From Eustoma russellianum (Eukaryota; Streptophyta; Magnoliopsida; Gentianales; Gentianaceae): 64,000 bases of DNA. The translations under genes and the position numbers were made by a program. Positions 11,771 to 23,931 of the stretch are shown here, in pieces (position 1 is the stretch's first letter; each line of letters opens with the position of its first letter). The DNA lies in contig AP025065.1 in the NCBI GenBank assembly GCA_036186865.1, positions 12,577,192-12,641,191 on the forward strand, read 5' to 3'. Below the pieces are notes generated by a model. That model saw nothing but the letters and a program-made list of their open reading frames with translations, was not told where the DNA came from and did not search any database.

Positions 11771-12400
11771 AAATTCTATACGTGTATTTGAGTGAATTTA
11801 GGTGCGTAAATGGCATACCAGCAAATGTGCTGTTTGACAGTGGCGCAAGCCACTCTTTCGTATCAAAAAGATTTGCTGGGAACCTAAACAGCTGTCCAAC
11901 ATGGTTGGAAACACCATATAAGGTTCAAGCAGCTGGAGACCAAATCATAACGTCTCACCATCTATATAAGAACTGCGGAATAGAAATGGAGGGTCAACAC
12001 TTTGCGGTGACCCTAATACCGATACAGATGTAGGATTTTGATGTCATTTTGGGCATGGACTGGTTGTTCCATAACCATGCTCAGATAGATTGTCGGAAAA
12101 AGCAAATAGTAATCCAAAATCTGGGACAGAAAGAAATTATATATCAGGGAAATAGGAAATTAAGAAAGACTTCGTAGAATGTATACCTGACCGCGACACA
12201 GGCCTTCCGAGCATTAAGAAAAGGAAACGAAGGATTTTTAGTATATGCTCTGGAGGCAGAGATCGAAACCTCAACCCTGGAAAGTATTCCGATAGTTCAA
12301 GAGTTTCCCAAAGTATTTCCAGAAGAATTGCCAGGCTCGCCACCGGATCGGGAGATCAACTTCGAAATTAATGTGATGTCGGGAACATAACCAATCTCTA
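11771..12400 (+). pseudogene. aspartic protease remnant of Gyp-A
   Basis: Protease would cut the Gag-Pol precursor. The frame reads VNGIPANVLFDSGASHSFVS, with the catalytic DSG triplet in the DSGASHSF box, then TPYKVQAAGDQI. After an in-frame TAG at 12031-12033 it continues DFDVILGMDWL, the family's second conserved block. Another stop follows near 12174-12178. It leads into a linker (VYLTATQAFRAL, EFPKVFPEELPG) that joins protease to RT in chromoviruses. Confidence 0.88.
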
Positions 12401-13387
12401 AGGATCTGTACAGAATGGCTCCCGCGGAATTAAAGGAGCTGAAAACACAATTACAGGAATTAATTGATAAAAAGTTCATCCGGCTTAGCGTATCACCATC
12501 GGCAGCACTAGTGTTATTTGTAAAGAAGAAGGATGGCAGCATGCGGCTATGCATTGACTATAGGGAGTTAAATAAAGTCATTATTAAGAATAAATACCCC
12601 CTGCCCCGGATTGATGACTTATTTGACCAGCTGAGGGGAGCCGCGATATTCAGTAAAATCGATCTCCGTTCTGGCTATCATCAGCTAAAAAATTAAAGTC
12701 GAGGATATTCCAAAGACCGCTTTTCAGATCCGATATGGGCATTCTGAATTCTTGGTAATGTCGTTTAGATTGACCAATTCCCTAGTTGCATTCATGGGCC
12801 TCATGAACACTATATTTCGTGAACAACTGGACAAGTTTGTTGTGTTTATCGATGACATCCTAGTATATTTGCCAGATGAAAATACTGACACCGAGCACTT
12901 GCGTGTTGTACTAAGCATCTTGAAAGAAAAACAATTGTACGTCAAGTTCAGCAAATGCGAGTCATGGCTACGGAGTGTTGCCTTCTTAGGACATGTGTCG
13001 GAAGCTGGCATAGCAGTGGATCCCAAGAAGATCGAGGCAATTACAAAATGGCTACGACCGACAAATGTTACTGAAGTTTGAAGCTTTTTGCGACTATCTG
13101 GCTATTATCGGATGTTCGTTGAGGGATTCTCCAGAATAGAAATACCACTAACCAGACTTACATAAAAGAAAACCAAATTTGAGTGGACTGTAGACTGTGA
13201 AAGAAGATTTATTAAACTCAAACAATTATTAACCTCAGCTCCAATCATAGCCCAACCAATTGCCGGAGAGAGCTACACTATCTACAGCGACGTTTCAAGA
13301 AATAGATTAGGTTGCGTCTTGAAGAAGAAGGACTGAGTCAATGCGTACGCATCCCGAAAGGTTAAACCTTATGAACAGAATTAACTG
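12401..13387 (+). pseudogene. reverse transcriptase remnant of Gyp-A
   Basis: RT frame in three pieces. 12415-12696 reads VKKKDGSMRLCIDYRELN and ATIFSKIDLRSGYHQ-type blocks (here AAIFSKIDLRSGYHQLK). A frameshift at about 12690-12750 breaks it. 12752-13081 reads MSFRLTNSLVAF and the catalytic VFIDDILVY, with both aspartates kept, followed by VLSILKEKQLYVKFSKCE and AFLGHV. A stop at 13079-13081 precedes SFLRLSGYYRMFVEGFSRI. The order and motifs are standard for Ty3/gypsy. Confidence 0.92.
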
Positions 13388-13648
13388 GTGCATGACTTGG
13401 AATTTGCCGCTGCAGTGTTCGCACTAAAAATTTGGAGACATTATCTGTTTGGGGAACTGCGTGAGGTGTATACCGATCATAAGAGTTTGAAATACCTGTT
13501 CACCCAGAAGGAGTTAAATATGAGACAACGTAGGTGTCTCGAACTGATTAAGGATTACGACTTGGCCATTCATTACCATCTGGGTAAGGCGAATAAGGTG
13601 GCTGATGCACAGAATCAAAAATCCAGCCATGCAAGAAGACACCTCTAG
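13388..13648 (+). pseudogene. RNase H remnant of Gyp-A
   Basis: It reads HDLEFAAAVFALKIWRHYLFG, then YTDHKSLKYLFTQKELNMRQRR and YHLGKANKVADA, the usual gypsy RNase H series. The upstream part (13200-13387, APIIAQP...YSDVSRNRLGCVL) belongs to the same domain but is separated by stops. The final ADALSRK is decayed to ADAQNQK. Confidence 0.88.
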
Positions 13649-14605
13649 AATGAAACATGACTGAATTTGAATTAGATATGGTTGCGTCTACATCTAACAC
13701 CTTATCAACCCTAGTAATGTCGCCAACATTGATCGATCGGATAAAGGATGCACAGTTAAGGGATGCTGAATTGTCAAGGATTGCATATAAGGTTAAACAA
13801 GCACCAACAGATGATTTTTTAGATAAGAGATGATGGCAGTTTATGATTCCGGAACCAACTGTGTGTACTCAACGATGACGAAATACAAAGAGAGGTCTTG
13901 AAAGAAGCTCACTGTTCACGACTGTCCATACACCCTGGAGCCATTAAGATGTATCAAGATTTAAAGCAACATTACTGGTGGAATGAGATGAAAGGACGGA
14001 TTGCTGATTATGTGGAATGATGTTTAGTATGTCAACAAGTGAAGGCGAAACACCAGAAACCGGTGGGACTTCTGTAACCATTAGAAATTCCAGAATAGAA
14101 GTGGGATCATATCACAATGGATTTCGTCACAGGACTTCCTAAGACCCGAGGAGGCAACGACATCATATGGGTGATTGTGGAAAGACTTACTGAATCTGCG
14201 CATTTATTACCAATGTTTATTCCAGCTTCGATGGAAAGACTGGTACAACTATATATGGATAATGTCGTGAGTCTAAAAAGTGTTCCAGTAAGGATAGTCT
14301 GCGACCGAGACCTGCATTTCACCTCCTGATTCTAGACAGCGTTCCAGCATGCTATGGGTACTGAGATTCAGATGAGTACCGCATTCCACCCACAAACGGA
14401 TGGACAGACCGAAAGAACAATACAGACGCTGGAGGACATGTTACGAGCTTGTACACTGGATTTTCGGGGTAACGGGGACAAATCTGTGAAGCTAATGGAA
14501 TTCGCTTATGCCAATAGCTACCACAGCTCGATTGGAATGGCACACCTTTCCAAATGTTATATGGACGGAAGTGTTGACCCCCCTTGTATTAGGACGAAGT
14601 AGGTG
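13649..14605 (+). pseudogene. integrase remnant of Gyp-A
   Basis: The zinc-binding N-terminus survives in parts (HPGAIKMYQDLKQHYWW and CLVCQQVKAKHQ near 13930-14050) with stops between. The DDE core reads WDHITMDFVTGLP at about 14102-14133, VCDRDLHFTS near 14300 and FHPQTDGQTERTIQTLE at 14380-14430, which carries the catalytic glutamate. Frame breaks at 14327-14350 and after 14560 make it non-functional. Confidence 0.9.
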
Positions 14606-15150
14606 AAAGAGCAATTACCGGTCTAAAATTGGTTGAGCAAACCAAGAACCAAGTCCAACGGATACGTGAAAGACTAAAGGTGGCCCAGGATCGCAGCAAA
14701 AGCTAGGCAGACTCGAAACGTCAACATATCAAGTTCGAGATTAGCAAGAAAGTATACTTGATGATCTTGCTGGCAAAAGGAGTAATGCGCTTCGGAGTAA
14801 AAGGAAAGTTGAGTTCTTGATTCATCAGACCATATGAAAGGATCCGTAGCATACCGACTAGCATTACCACCTTCACTATCACAAATACATGACTTGTTCC
14901 ACGTATCGCAACTGCGAAGATACATTCATGACCCGAGTTATGTATTGAAACATCAGCATTTGGAAATCCAGGATGACGCTTCCTACGACGAAGTACCCGT
15001 GCGTATTTTAGATCGGAAGGAGCAAGTATTATGAAGTAAGACGATTCTGTTTGTGAAAGTGCAGTGGAGTAATCACACTGAACGGGAGGCTACCTGGGAG
15101 CCAAAGAAACGAATGAGGGACCAATACCCTTGGCTCTTTAACGAAGGTAC
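14606..15150 (+). pseudogene. integrase C-terminus with chromodomain-like tail (Gyp-A)
   Basis: After a broken KLVEQTKNQVQRIRERLKVAQDR block, the frame at 14834-15034 reads SVAYRLALPPSLSQIHDLFHVSQLRRY and YDEVPVRILDRKEQVL. After a stop it continues VKVQWSNHTEREATWE near 15055-15100. That tail is the chromodomain-like module of Tekay/Del chromoviruses, thought to steer integration to heterochromatin. Confidence 0.85.
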
Positions 15151-15174
15151 GTAAGTGTTGAGGCTGAAACTTTT

Positions 15175-15191
15175 TATAAGGGAAGGGAAAA
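15175..15191 (+). other. polypurine tract of Gyp-A
   Basis: ATAAGGGAAGGGAAAA directly precedes the right LTR start TGTTACAC, the expected plus-strand primer. Confidence 0.8.
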
Positions 15192-18100
15192 TGTTACACA
15201 CGACTCCCATTACGTGTTTAGAATAAACCTCGTGATGCAATCATAAAATGGTAAAACGTGCCTAATTGTTATTTTAAATGGATCCTAGAAATTTAAATTA
15301 ATCTGATAAGTGTAAGACTATTAATTTAAAGTAAAGAAGTAGTACAAGTTTTATTTAGAAATTTAATAAAGAGAAAATAAAATAACACTGGAAAACAAAA
15401 GAGGGATAGAATGGTAATTCCACCATCCACTTTCACCCTAACCCCACCCAACCTACCGTCCTTTTATTTTATCCCCAAAATTTCTAATCATTTCTTTTAT
15501 TCCTTTCCTTTAATCATTACCATGTCTTACACCATGTAAGACATGCATCCACTAAGGTTGCATGCAATTCCTTTTCTACTCCACTCACTTATTCATCCAA
15601 GACTCCCCATTATTTGCCTCCCACTCCACATCCGACCAAGGCTTTCCCAAGCCTCCAAAACACAATTTCTCCTACATTTTTACTCATTCTTACCACACAT
15701 CTCTCTCTCACTTCCCAAGTCCCTCTTCATTCCAATTCTCTCTTCCACAAGAGACCATCTTCCTCTCCAAACACCCTCCAACCGAAAGCTCCTCTAGGCA
15801 CAAGGAAGAAAATTCTTCTTCCATTTGCAAGCATCTTCAAGCTTGGATTACAAGAATAATCAAGGTAATTATATCTATTTTCTCCCTATCTTCCTTACTT
15901 CTATCCTTCCTTTTTCTCCCCAAGACAAGACTATAACACCTCCATTCTTAGGCTCTCAATTCGTGAGCTTCAACAAAGAAGTAGGAGAAGCTCTTTAGCT
16001 TAGCAAGTGAGGAATCTCAAGTCAATTCAAGGTAAAGTTCATTTAGATTGAATTTTAGAACATTTATATACCTATTTCCCTAATGCAAGACTAATTCTTT
16101 CCTCCTTTTAGGCCTCAAGGCTGTGTACCCCTCAAGCCTCACCATAGAAGAAATCTTTCACTCTTATGTTCACAATTAAAATGGATCATGCATGCAATAA
16201 CTAAAATAAAGTCTCTACTAAGTGATGAAAGTATGCTTGCATGTACAAGTTGTGTATGAATGTGTGTTTTTTTTGAATGGATTCATCAAGATGACTAGGA
16301 TGATGCTTATATGAAACATGCAAGGGATAAATGAGGCATAAACAGCCCTTTTGAGAGCGTGCATGGCAAGAAGAAATAACCTTCATCACCCATTCATCAT
16401 CTTAATGCAAATGGTAAGGAAATGAGTACACTTTCATAGAAAGTATACTAAGAAGTCCCTCAATCATCATCTTCATATATATGCATGTGGAAAATACATC
16501 ATCTCCTTTATGTTTATATATGAAAGAAGGGATTTACATGATTATGGTCATAATATAGTGTATTCATGGTACTATACAAACCATATCATAATGCATGCCA
16601 TGAAAGATGCTATCTTTGACAATCAACATCATAGAATCACGATTTTCTTTCTAAGATGGGATGGTTTTGAGCGTCCATCATTGATCATGATTTCATCACC
16701 ATCATCATGATGTGTATCTTGATGATCTTGGCCTAAGGAAGTATGATTCCATGGATGTTATACCATTATGTGTTTGCATGTCACTTTTATTATGATCATT
16801 ACCATAAACTTAGTTCAAATGAGCATGGATATATATGATGTGATGTTATATAAATTGAGCATGCTAAAATCATGGATCTTGATTGTCATCATATATAGTC
16901 TTAAAAGTGATCATGATAGGAAGACATAGAAATGGATGTTATCAAAGTAGTATCATGCAGGCACACTTTGGGAATTTAAATGTTGCAATGCCCCCACATT
17001 CGGCCAAGAGGCCTAGATCATGTCACAATAATGTACAAATTGTCATTGGATGTACTTAGGGGATTATGTATATGTATAATGCATAAATAAAAAGGAAAAT
17101 TAGCCATGAATGTGACAATTACGTAAGTTGAAATTTCAAAGATGGTGCATAATAAGTTTCTGCCCAATGGCCATTTTAACACCAATGTGATGATTATATT
17201 TATAAGTTAAGACTACACGATCATATACACAAGAGTACATGGTATATATAATAATTCAAAGGATGAACAAATTAATCAAGATGGTGAAGATTAAGTTTTG
17301 GCCATAAGGCCTTAAATGGAAATTACAAGGTAAATTACACCCATGTGACAATCTCTAGGTGACTAGATGTATACTACATATCATATTTATGAAAAACTAG
17401 CATAATGGATCACTACATAATAGTTAGGAATTAAAAGTGTCATGAAGGGCCACTTTCGGCCCTCGGCCCAAATTGTGTGCCTTGTCATGGAATTAATCTC
17501 CTTCAATCATATAAGTACATGTACATTGTACATTATACCACTTGTACACACTTAATTCAATATAAGTGTTATATGTATATTATGTAAGAAAATGGCATAA
17601 ACGCATAATACCTCAAATCAAAGAAATTAAACTACGCATGTATGATAACATACGGCCAAGAGGGCAAATTGGCCCAAATAAGACAATCTAATTGAATAGA
17701 TATAAAGCAAATATGTCTATGAACAAATAAGTAGGTGGTTCCAATCAAGAACAACCATGAAGCTAATTCCAGAAAAAAGACACACGTTAAGCATTCCCCC
17801 ATGCATGTTGTCTTCATGATTTTCAACACAACGAGTTTTATTTACGAACATGTTTATGAAATGATTTCTGCAAGAAATGTTTTCAAGTTTTCATGATTTA
17901 AGGGATTGTACCAGGAGACGAATGATTCCATACGACTTATGCATGTATCTATTGGCTGAGTGTACCATCTTGTCTAGGACAAGAGGTCTCTGCCTTTCTA
18001 TTACGTCTACGACGTTCTCTATGGAGAGATGCCTGATGTATGGTTATGGGGGAGGATGTCAGGGGCAATATACGTTATATCAGAGTGTAACACCGCATCC

Positions 18101-19067
18101 AAGACTCGGGTTCTCTGTTATAACGCGTCACCGTTAGTCCTATGTACGTATGACACAACACCGTGGTTGGATCATCGGGATTCATAGACAGTACTCATGG
18201 CTATTCGGAGAATCATTTGATATGTCGTGGGTACCATTCTTATGTACGAGAAGTGCTATAGCCAATCATGTCATGTTATGTACGTATGAAATGAAATGCT
18301 TTTGAAACTTTTATGATGCATACATCACGATCATGTCTCATGAATCCTCTAGTGCCCTAAGTTATGACTCTCGTATTACAAGGCCCAGCATGATTAAATA
18401 ACAACAAGAAACAAAACCAAAAAGATTACACACAAGAAGGATACCAACTATATGCCAAGATAAGAATGATCAGAGAAAGAATCTGTTTAATTTGAGATGC
18501 GCTTTGTTCATGATATTCTTCTCTTATATGATATCTTTCGGATTTACTGTACTGTTTACCTTTGTTGAATTTTTTTTTGTACTGTTATCTCCATACTTGT
18601 GGTACATATGAGATTCATGCTATACTTCACTGTATTACCCACTTTTCTAGTCCCCATGCATGCTCCACTAGACGAATCTCCACGGAACTACTTGATGAGC
18701 GATTCGTTATCGCTCAACCCTTTATTTTACCATGTAGACCCACAGGACCCTAAGCCAGAGTTCATACAGGATGAGCCTTTAGACTAGGTGTGGAGAGCTA
18801 ACTAGTAGCCAGTAGTGGCATCTTTTGCATTTTGATATTCAGCTTTGTATTATGATATTTTGTACTAGTGATGTACTGATGACACTTATTCGGATGTATT
18901 AGGATGTTCTTATGTCGATGTTTATTTATGCTTATGTGACTTTGCTTCTGCTCATCGATACATGTTATGACGATCTGTACATGAATGTTATCGACACCTT
19001 ATACTTCTCGTAGTAGAATACGACGGGTGCACCATGCCAAGACCCTACTCCCAGGCGGGGCGCTACA
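15192..19067 (+). repeat. 3' LTR of Gyp-A
   Basis: Full-length 3876-bp LTR from TGTTACACACG to CGCTACA. It is directly followed by Cop-2 integrase code read on the minus strand. It differs from the left LTR by many substitutions and small indels, so the insertion is not recent. No gene is seen inside it. Confidence 0.92.
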
Positions 19068-21058
19068 TCTCTGGATGTCTAATGAAAAAACCACTAATCG
19101 TTTTAAAGTCCAATTTCGTTTCATATGGATCATTAATCCTTATTTCTGCTGGGCAACCCCATACATGCACATACTTTAAACTAGGTTTCCTTCTAGTCCA
19201 CAATTCATAAGGAGTTTCAGAAACTGCTTTACTAGGAACCATGTTCAGTAAATACATGATAGTTTTTAAGACATACATTCATGAGGATAAAGGCAAAGTA
19301 GAATAACTTAACATACTCCTAACCATTTCCAAGAGGGTACGATTATGCCTTTCTGCCACACCATTTTTTTCTAGTGTCGTGGCATGTACGTTGAGCATAG
19401 ATACCAAGCTTTTCCATGAACATAGGAAATAGACCAGGATTTTGTCCCGATTCATTGTACTTTCAATAATATTCACCACCTCTATCAGATGTGATAATTT
19501 TCACGTTTCTATCTAATTGTTTCTCAACCTCATTAATGTAGATTTCAAGTGCATCTATAGAGTGAGACATTTCATGTAATAGATAGACATAGCCATAATG
19601 GAAAAATCATCAATAAAAGTGATAAAATACTTTTTTTTTCCAACAGAAAGAACATAAAACGGTCCGCACACGCTAGTGCATATTATTTCAAGAAGCTGTG
19701 TGCTTCTTGTGGTGGCTTTCTTTGAAGTGTGTCTTGTTTGTTTTTCTTTGATACAACCAATGCATACTCGAAGATCAGTAAAATCCAAGCCAGGAAGAAT
19801 ACCTTCTTTTACCAATCTTTCCATCCTTCCCTTGGATATATGACCTAAACATTTATGTCACAAGCAAGGAGAACTCTCTTGTATCAAACCACATTTCATA
19901 CCAACCTTATGATGCATTGCCATTAAGCTATGAGAAGAAGAAACTTTAAGATTAATTTTGTAGAGACCATTACATAGGATTCCAGAACCAATAATGTTTT
20001 TATTCTTTAACAACCTCAAACATCCAAAGCCAAACTAAACATTAAATCCCATTTTATCTAGCTTCGGTAATTAAACTAGATTATGGGAAAAACTGAGTAC
20101 ATATAGAGTTTGATACAAATACAGACAATGTCCAGTCTCTAATATTAAACGATAAGGGCTAATTCCTTCCACTGGAGCTTTGTCTCTATTTTTCGGTGGA
20201 CACAAACTCATTCGTTATAGTTTGGATTGAAAGGAATCCCTACAGCGATTTGAAAATATGAGCAATAGAACCAGAGTCGATCACGATGTGTTAATAGAAA
20301 CTTCAGTAAAGTGTGGCTAAAAAAAACAAAGGCAATGGGATTGCCTTTCTATTCAAACTATGCTTTACGTTTCGGGCAGTCATTCTCATAATTTACAATT
20401 TTATGATAGAAATGACAAACACCTTCTTACGTCCCTTCTTCTGGATTTGAGAAGAAGATTCATTCAAATTGTGCAAACCCCTTTGATTATTCTTCTATCC
20501 TTTCATGCTCTTTACAGCTTCTTGATACTTTATGAGATGAACAGAATGAGTCCTTTGGTTCTTTAATCTTGTGTCTTCTTGAATGAGCATATTAGTCAAT
20601 TCATAAACACTCCATTTATCCGTAATAATGTTGTAATTCATTTTGAATGGACCATACTCTTCAGAAGGCATAGAATTAAGGATGAATTGCATAAAAAGTA
20701 CTCATCCATGTTCATCCACAAATTCTTTAATTTTGCTGCTAAATTTCTCATTTCAAGAATTTGCTCTTGCATAGTATGTGAGCCATCATACTTAATAGTA
20801 GTTAGACTACTCATTAATATGCCAGCAAGCGACTTGTCAGCACTTCGAGAATATACTTCCACATTCGCCATAAAATCCTTAGCAGTTTCAGTTTTAGGAA
20901 GGGTAGACTTAATGTTGCTTACAATCTCCATTCGCATAAATATTAAACTCAATCGGTTTGCCTTTCCCATGCTCTATCATGGTACCTATCATCATCATTG
21001 CTCTTATCAGTGATGTCAGATGGTTTCTCCTCTTCGAGTGACATATCCAGATCCAATG
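19068..21058 (-). pseudogene. copia gag, protease region and integrase, right half of Cop-2
   Basis: Minus-strand reading, high to low. Gag at 20970-20495 has ANRLSLIFMRMEI, NIKSTLPKTETAKDFMA and LNSMPSEEYGPF. A degenerate CCHC knuckle (CHFYHKIVNYENDCPKRK) lies near 20360-20430. The GAG-pre-integrase block with CIGCIKEKQTRH is near 19740-19760, then YFITFIDDFS, then integrase EKNGVAERHNRTLLEMVRSML at about 19300-19370 with its catalytic glutamate. The last block, YELWTRRKPSLKYVHVWGCPAE to ISGFFIRHPE, stops at the Gyp-A LTR. Frameshifts separate most blocks. The 5' end is cut by Cop-3 at 21059. Confidence 0.88.
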
Positions 21059-23718
21059 TGTAGGACCTGTATAGCACCACTAGAAGGGGGTTGAGTAGTT
21101 AGTGCGGAAAAATTGGTTTTTAAAACTTTTTGGACTAAAAACTCACTTCTGAAAACAGTTGATGTTTTCATATCCTAATTTGATTAATCTAGATTACCTG
21201 GTTGTAGACTTCCAAAAATTATGAAATTTGGGGAGGATGTGCTATCAAATGTTTTGAGTGTCTCACAAACATTTCAAATTAAAATTCCAAGCCTAATCCC
21301 TTGAAAACACGTTTTTGTTCAGATTGCGTTAATCTACCAGAACCTGTACTACGAAATGAAAAATTTATTCCTACTAATTGGGAACTCTAAATGACTTGAA
21401 CATTTTATGTTTTGACCCTCAAGATATTTATTTTCATGGGTTAAAACAGTTTTTGAAAATTCCCTTGGTAAGTATGTCAACCACGTTGATGTTCTCAACC
21501 TTTGCAAACCTAAGAATCAAATTGCACTAGTCTCAGAACTTTTAACGTTTGACTGACTTATACTCATCCAAATGAGATGAAACTTGTGCCAAATGGAAGC
21601 TAGGACGTGTGGCTATGTTTCTGAAAGATTTTGTGATTTTTGAGCTATTTTTACCGTTGCAATAAAAACGATGTAGAAAACAGGTACTGAAAGTAAAAGT
21701 GCTGAAAAGTAAGAACACTGAGAATTTTATACCGGTTCGGTTAAAACAACCTACTCCAGTCTTCGAGGACACCTTCCTCAATTTTCACTAAACTAAAAAA
21801 CATCTTAACTCAGGGGTGACTGGAGTTAAGCACCAACTCCATCCTTTTACAATCAAACAAACAAACAAACCAATCACGGACACCACCACCGATCGAATGA
21901 AGGCTTGATCACACCTTGATCAACCTTTTACAAGAAATGAACGTATATGGGTGGTATAAATATGGAATATAAGAATAATAGGCTTGAGGCTAAGAGCCAA
22001 GAGAAAAGAATGGAAGAAGAAGAGAGTAGTCTTGCTTTTAAACTTGTAAGAATATCAATTTTGCATAGCCTTGTCTTGCACCATCTTGCTCCTTTTTATA
22101 ACATGTTGGCCGCCCCCTAAGGTTAATCTTCTTCCTTGAGAATTGTCTTGAATGCCCTTGGAAGATTGCTTTGTATAGATGGTGATACAACCTTGCTTAC
22201 TTGGCGCAACACGATTGGACGAATGACTTGTCTTCGCCTAGTTGTCACTTCTTGATACGCCATCTTTAATCCACCTTGGCACACTTTAAATGAGCTGGAA
22301 TTTCTTCAAAAAAATCTGAAACATGTGCTCAAAATCAAGGTAACTATCTTCCAAATATTCATGATTCAATCTCCTTAAGTTTTGGAATAAACTTGAAGAC
22401 AAAAACCACCAAAAATTCAGCCACCACACAAAGCATGTGCTGAAATTTCAGCATGTGTTTTCTTTTGAACGGTTTCCTTATGTGTTGCCCTTTTCAACGT
22501 CACCAATCATGTGTGGCATGTCTTCCACCAATTAAAATACCAAATAAGCTCCACTTTGGCTCCAACAATGCTGAATTGGGCGTGTGAGAGAGGCTGCACA
22601 TGTGCTGAATTCTTTTTATGTCAACTTTGTCAAATAATGCACAATATTCATACATATATAGTAAATTGCAATCCGCCATAATTTGAATTTTTTAGAATAC
22701 TCTAACATGTCTTGAATGTGTAAAAAGTATCTAGATACATGTTACATCAATGTCAAAAACGTTCCATGTGTGTAGGGTTGTAGAAAACTGAATTTTCGAC
22801 TTTTGTCGATTACGCAATTTTTCTCCGATTAATTTCAAACTTCTTACACATGTAATATATATTATATCACGCCTAATATACATAAAATGCGGTACATATT
22901 CATCTCCAATGGCTGAGTATAAACCGTCCCATGTGCCAAAATAGGCTTGAGTTTGAATTCTCCACAAATCTAGGCTAAATTGTGGGTGATTTGTGTGTGC
23001 AAACATGGTATGACCTTGTTGCTGAATATAACATGTGGATCACAAAATTTTTGAATATTTTTTATGTATATAGGCTGACCATCTTTATATGTTAAGTATG
23101 TGACATGTCGGTGAAATTTCGGCAGTCACCCTATACGACAAATTTCGGTTTATGACCTTATGACATGTCGTTATAATTTTGATATCACCATGATTTGTAC
23201 TATATGATATAAGACCTGTATATACTTATAAATATGAGGTGCATATAGTGGTGTGACATCGACGTACGTTTATAATATATTTGACGTGTCGGTGGTATGC
23301 CGGAATATAAGTATATAGTTTGTAAAAAAATATGGATATATAATATGTACATTTGATTGGCATGTCTGAGGGTGTGAGATGAGAAGACTTTCCATTTTCA
23401 AATTTTTTGTCGTATAGCTCTCTCCAAATATATCTTCAATTAATGAACTAGTTAGTTCATTAACTTAAGCACTTCACTTAATGAACTAGTTTAGTTCATT
23501 AATCATGGCACCTGAAAATAGCATAAAGACAACAAATGTTTGTCATATGATGTAAGCTTTAAAGCTTCGTAGAAAGTTAGTACGGCAACATTGTGTATAA
23601 ATATATAAAGCATTTTTATTACATGCATATATCAAGTAACACTTATTTCATGCATTTCACAAACACATAATGTTTAAATCATGCATTTTCAAATCATTCA
23701 AATCAATTTTTCTCAACA
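21059..23718 (-). repeat. 3' LTR of Cop-3 (SIRE-like LTR copy S1)
   Basis: Minus-strand LTR from TGTTGAGAAAA (23718) to ...CCTACA (21059), preceded by a purine tract at 23719-23731. It shares its body with 33361-34490, 46510-49357 and 58573-59440. Inside are a TATA box (22091-22101), two TTAATGAACTA dyads (23440-23502) and a conserved TCGAC/GTCGA hairpin (22796-22809). The short frames in it are not genes. Confidence 0.88.
22091..22101 (-). promoter_or_regulatory. TATA box in Cop-3 LTR
   Basis: On the minus strand TTATAAAAAGG lies about 1.6 kb into the LTR, upstream of a purine-rich leader; a good plant TATA match. Confidence 0.5.
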
Positions 23719-23731
23719 ATCTCTCCCTTTT
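23719..23731 (-). other. polypurine tract of Cop-3
   Basis: The minus strand reads AAAAGGGAGAGAT directly before the LTR start TGTTGAG. CTCTCCC-type runs also occur at 23825-23880, as in the Cop-5 tail. Confidence 0.75.
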
Positions 23732-23931
23732 GATGATTTGCAAAAATAACATTGGTCCATGATTTAAATGTGATCGCTCCCCCTATAATTATGCACAAAT
23801 TTAAAATTTGAATTTCATGTCGTGCTCTCCCTTAAATCATGCTTCTCTCTCCCCCCTTAAATCATGATTTTCTCTCCCCTTTATTTTGTAAATATCGTCA
23901 AAAGTACAAGTAAGAATGGAAAGAAATAGCA

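Larger units (their letters stand above)
6374..19067 (+). mobile_element. Gyp-A: complete-length Ty3/gypsy chromodomain element, nested in Cop-2
   Basis: A 12.7 kb element with two long LTRs (6374-10283 and 15192-19067), an initiator-Met PBS, gag, protease, RT, RNase H, integrase, chromodomain-like tail and a purine tract. The gene order (integrase after RNase H) and the C-terminal VKVQWSNHTEREATWE block place it in the chromoviruses, most like Tekay/Del. It is dead, with many stops and frameshifts in every domain. It splits Cop-2: integrase code resumes at 19068 and RT code at 6373. The left LTR lacks its first 34 bases relative to the right one, and some Cop-2 sequence is missing next to it. 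Confidence 0.93.

Noticed and set aside
23211..23930. env-like gene expected after pol in some SIRE elements
   Set aside because: Only purine-rich tail and LTR follow RNase H in Cop-3, and likewise at 53211-53450 in Cop-5; no long frame with membrane segments is present.
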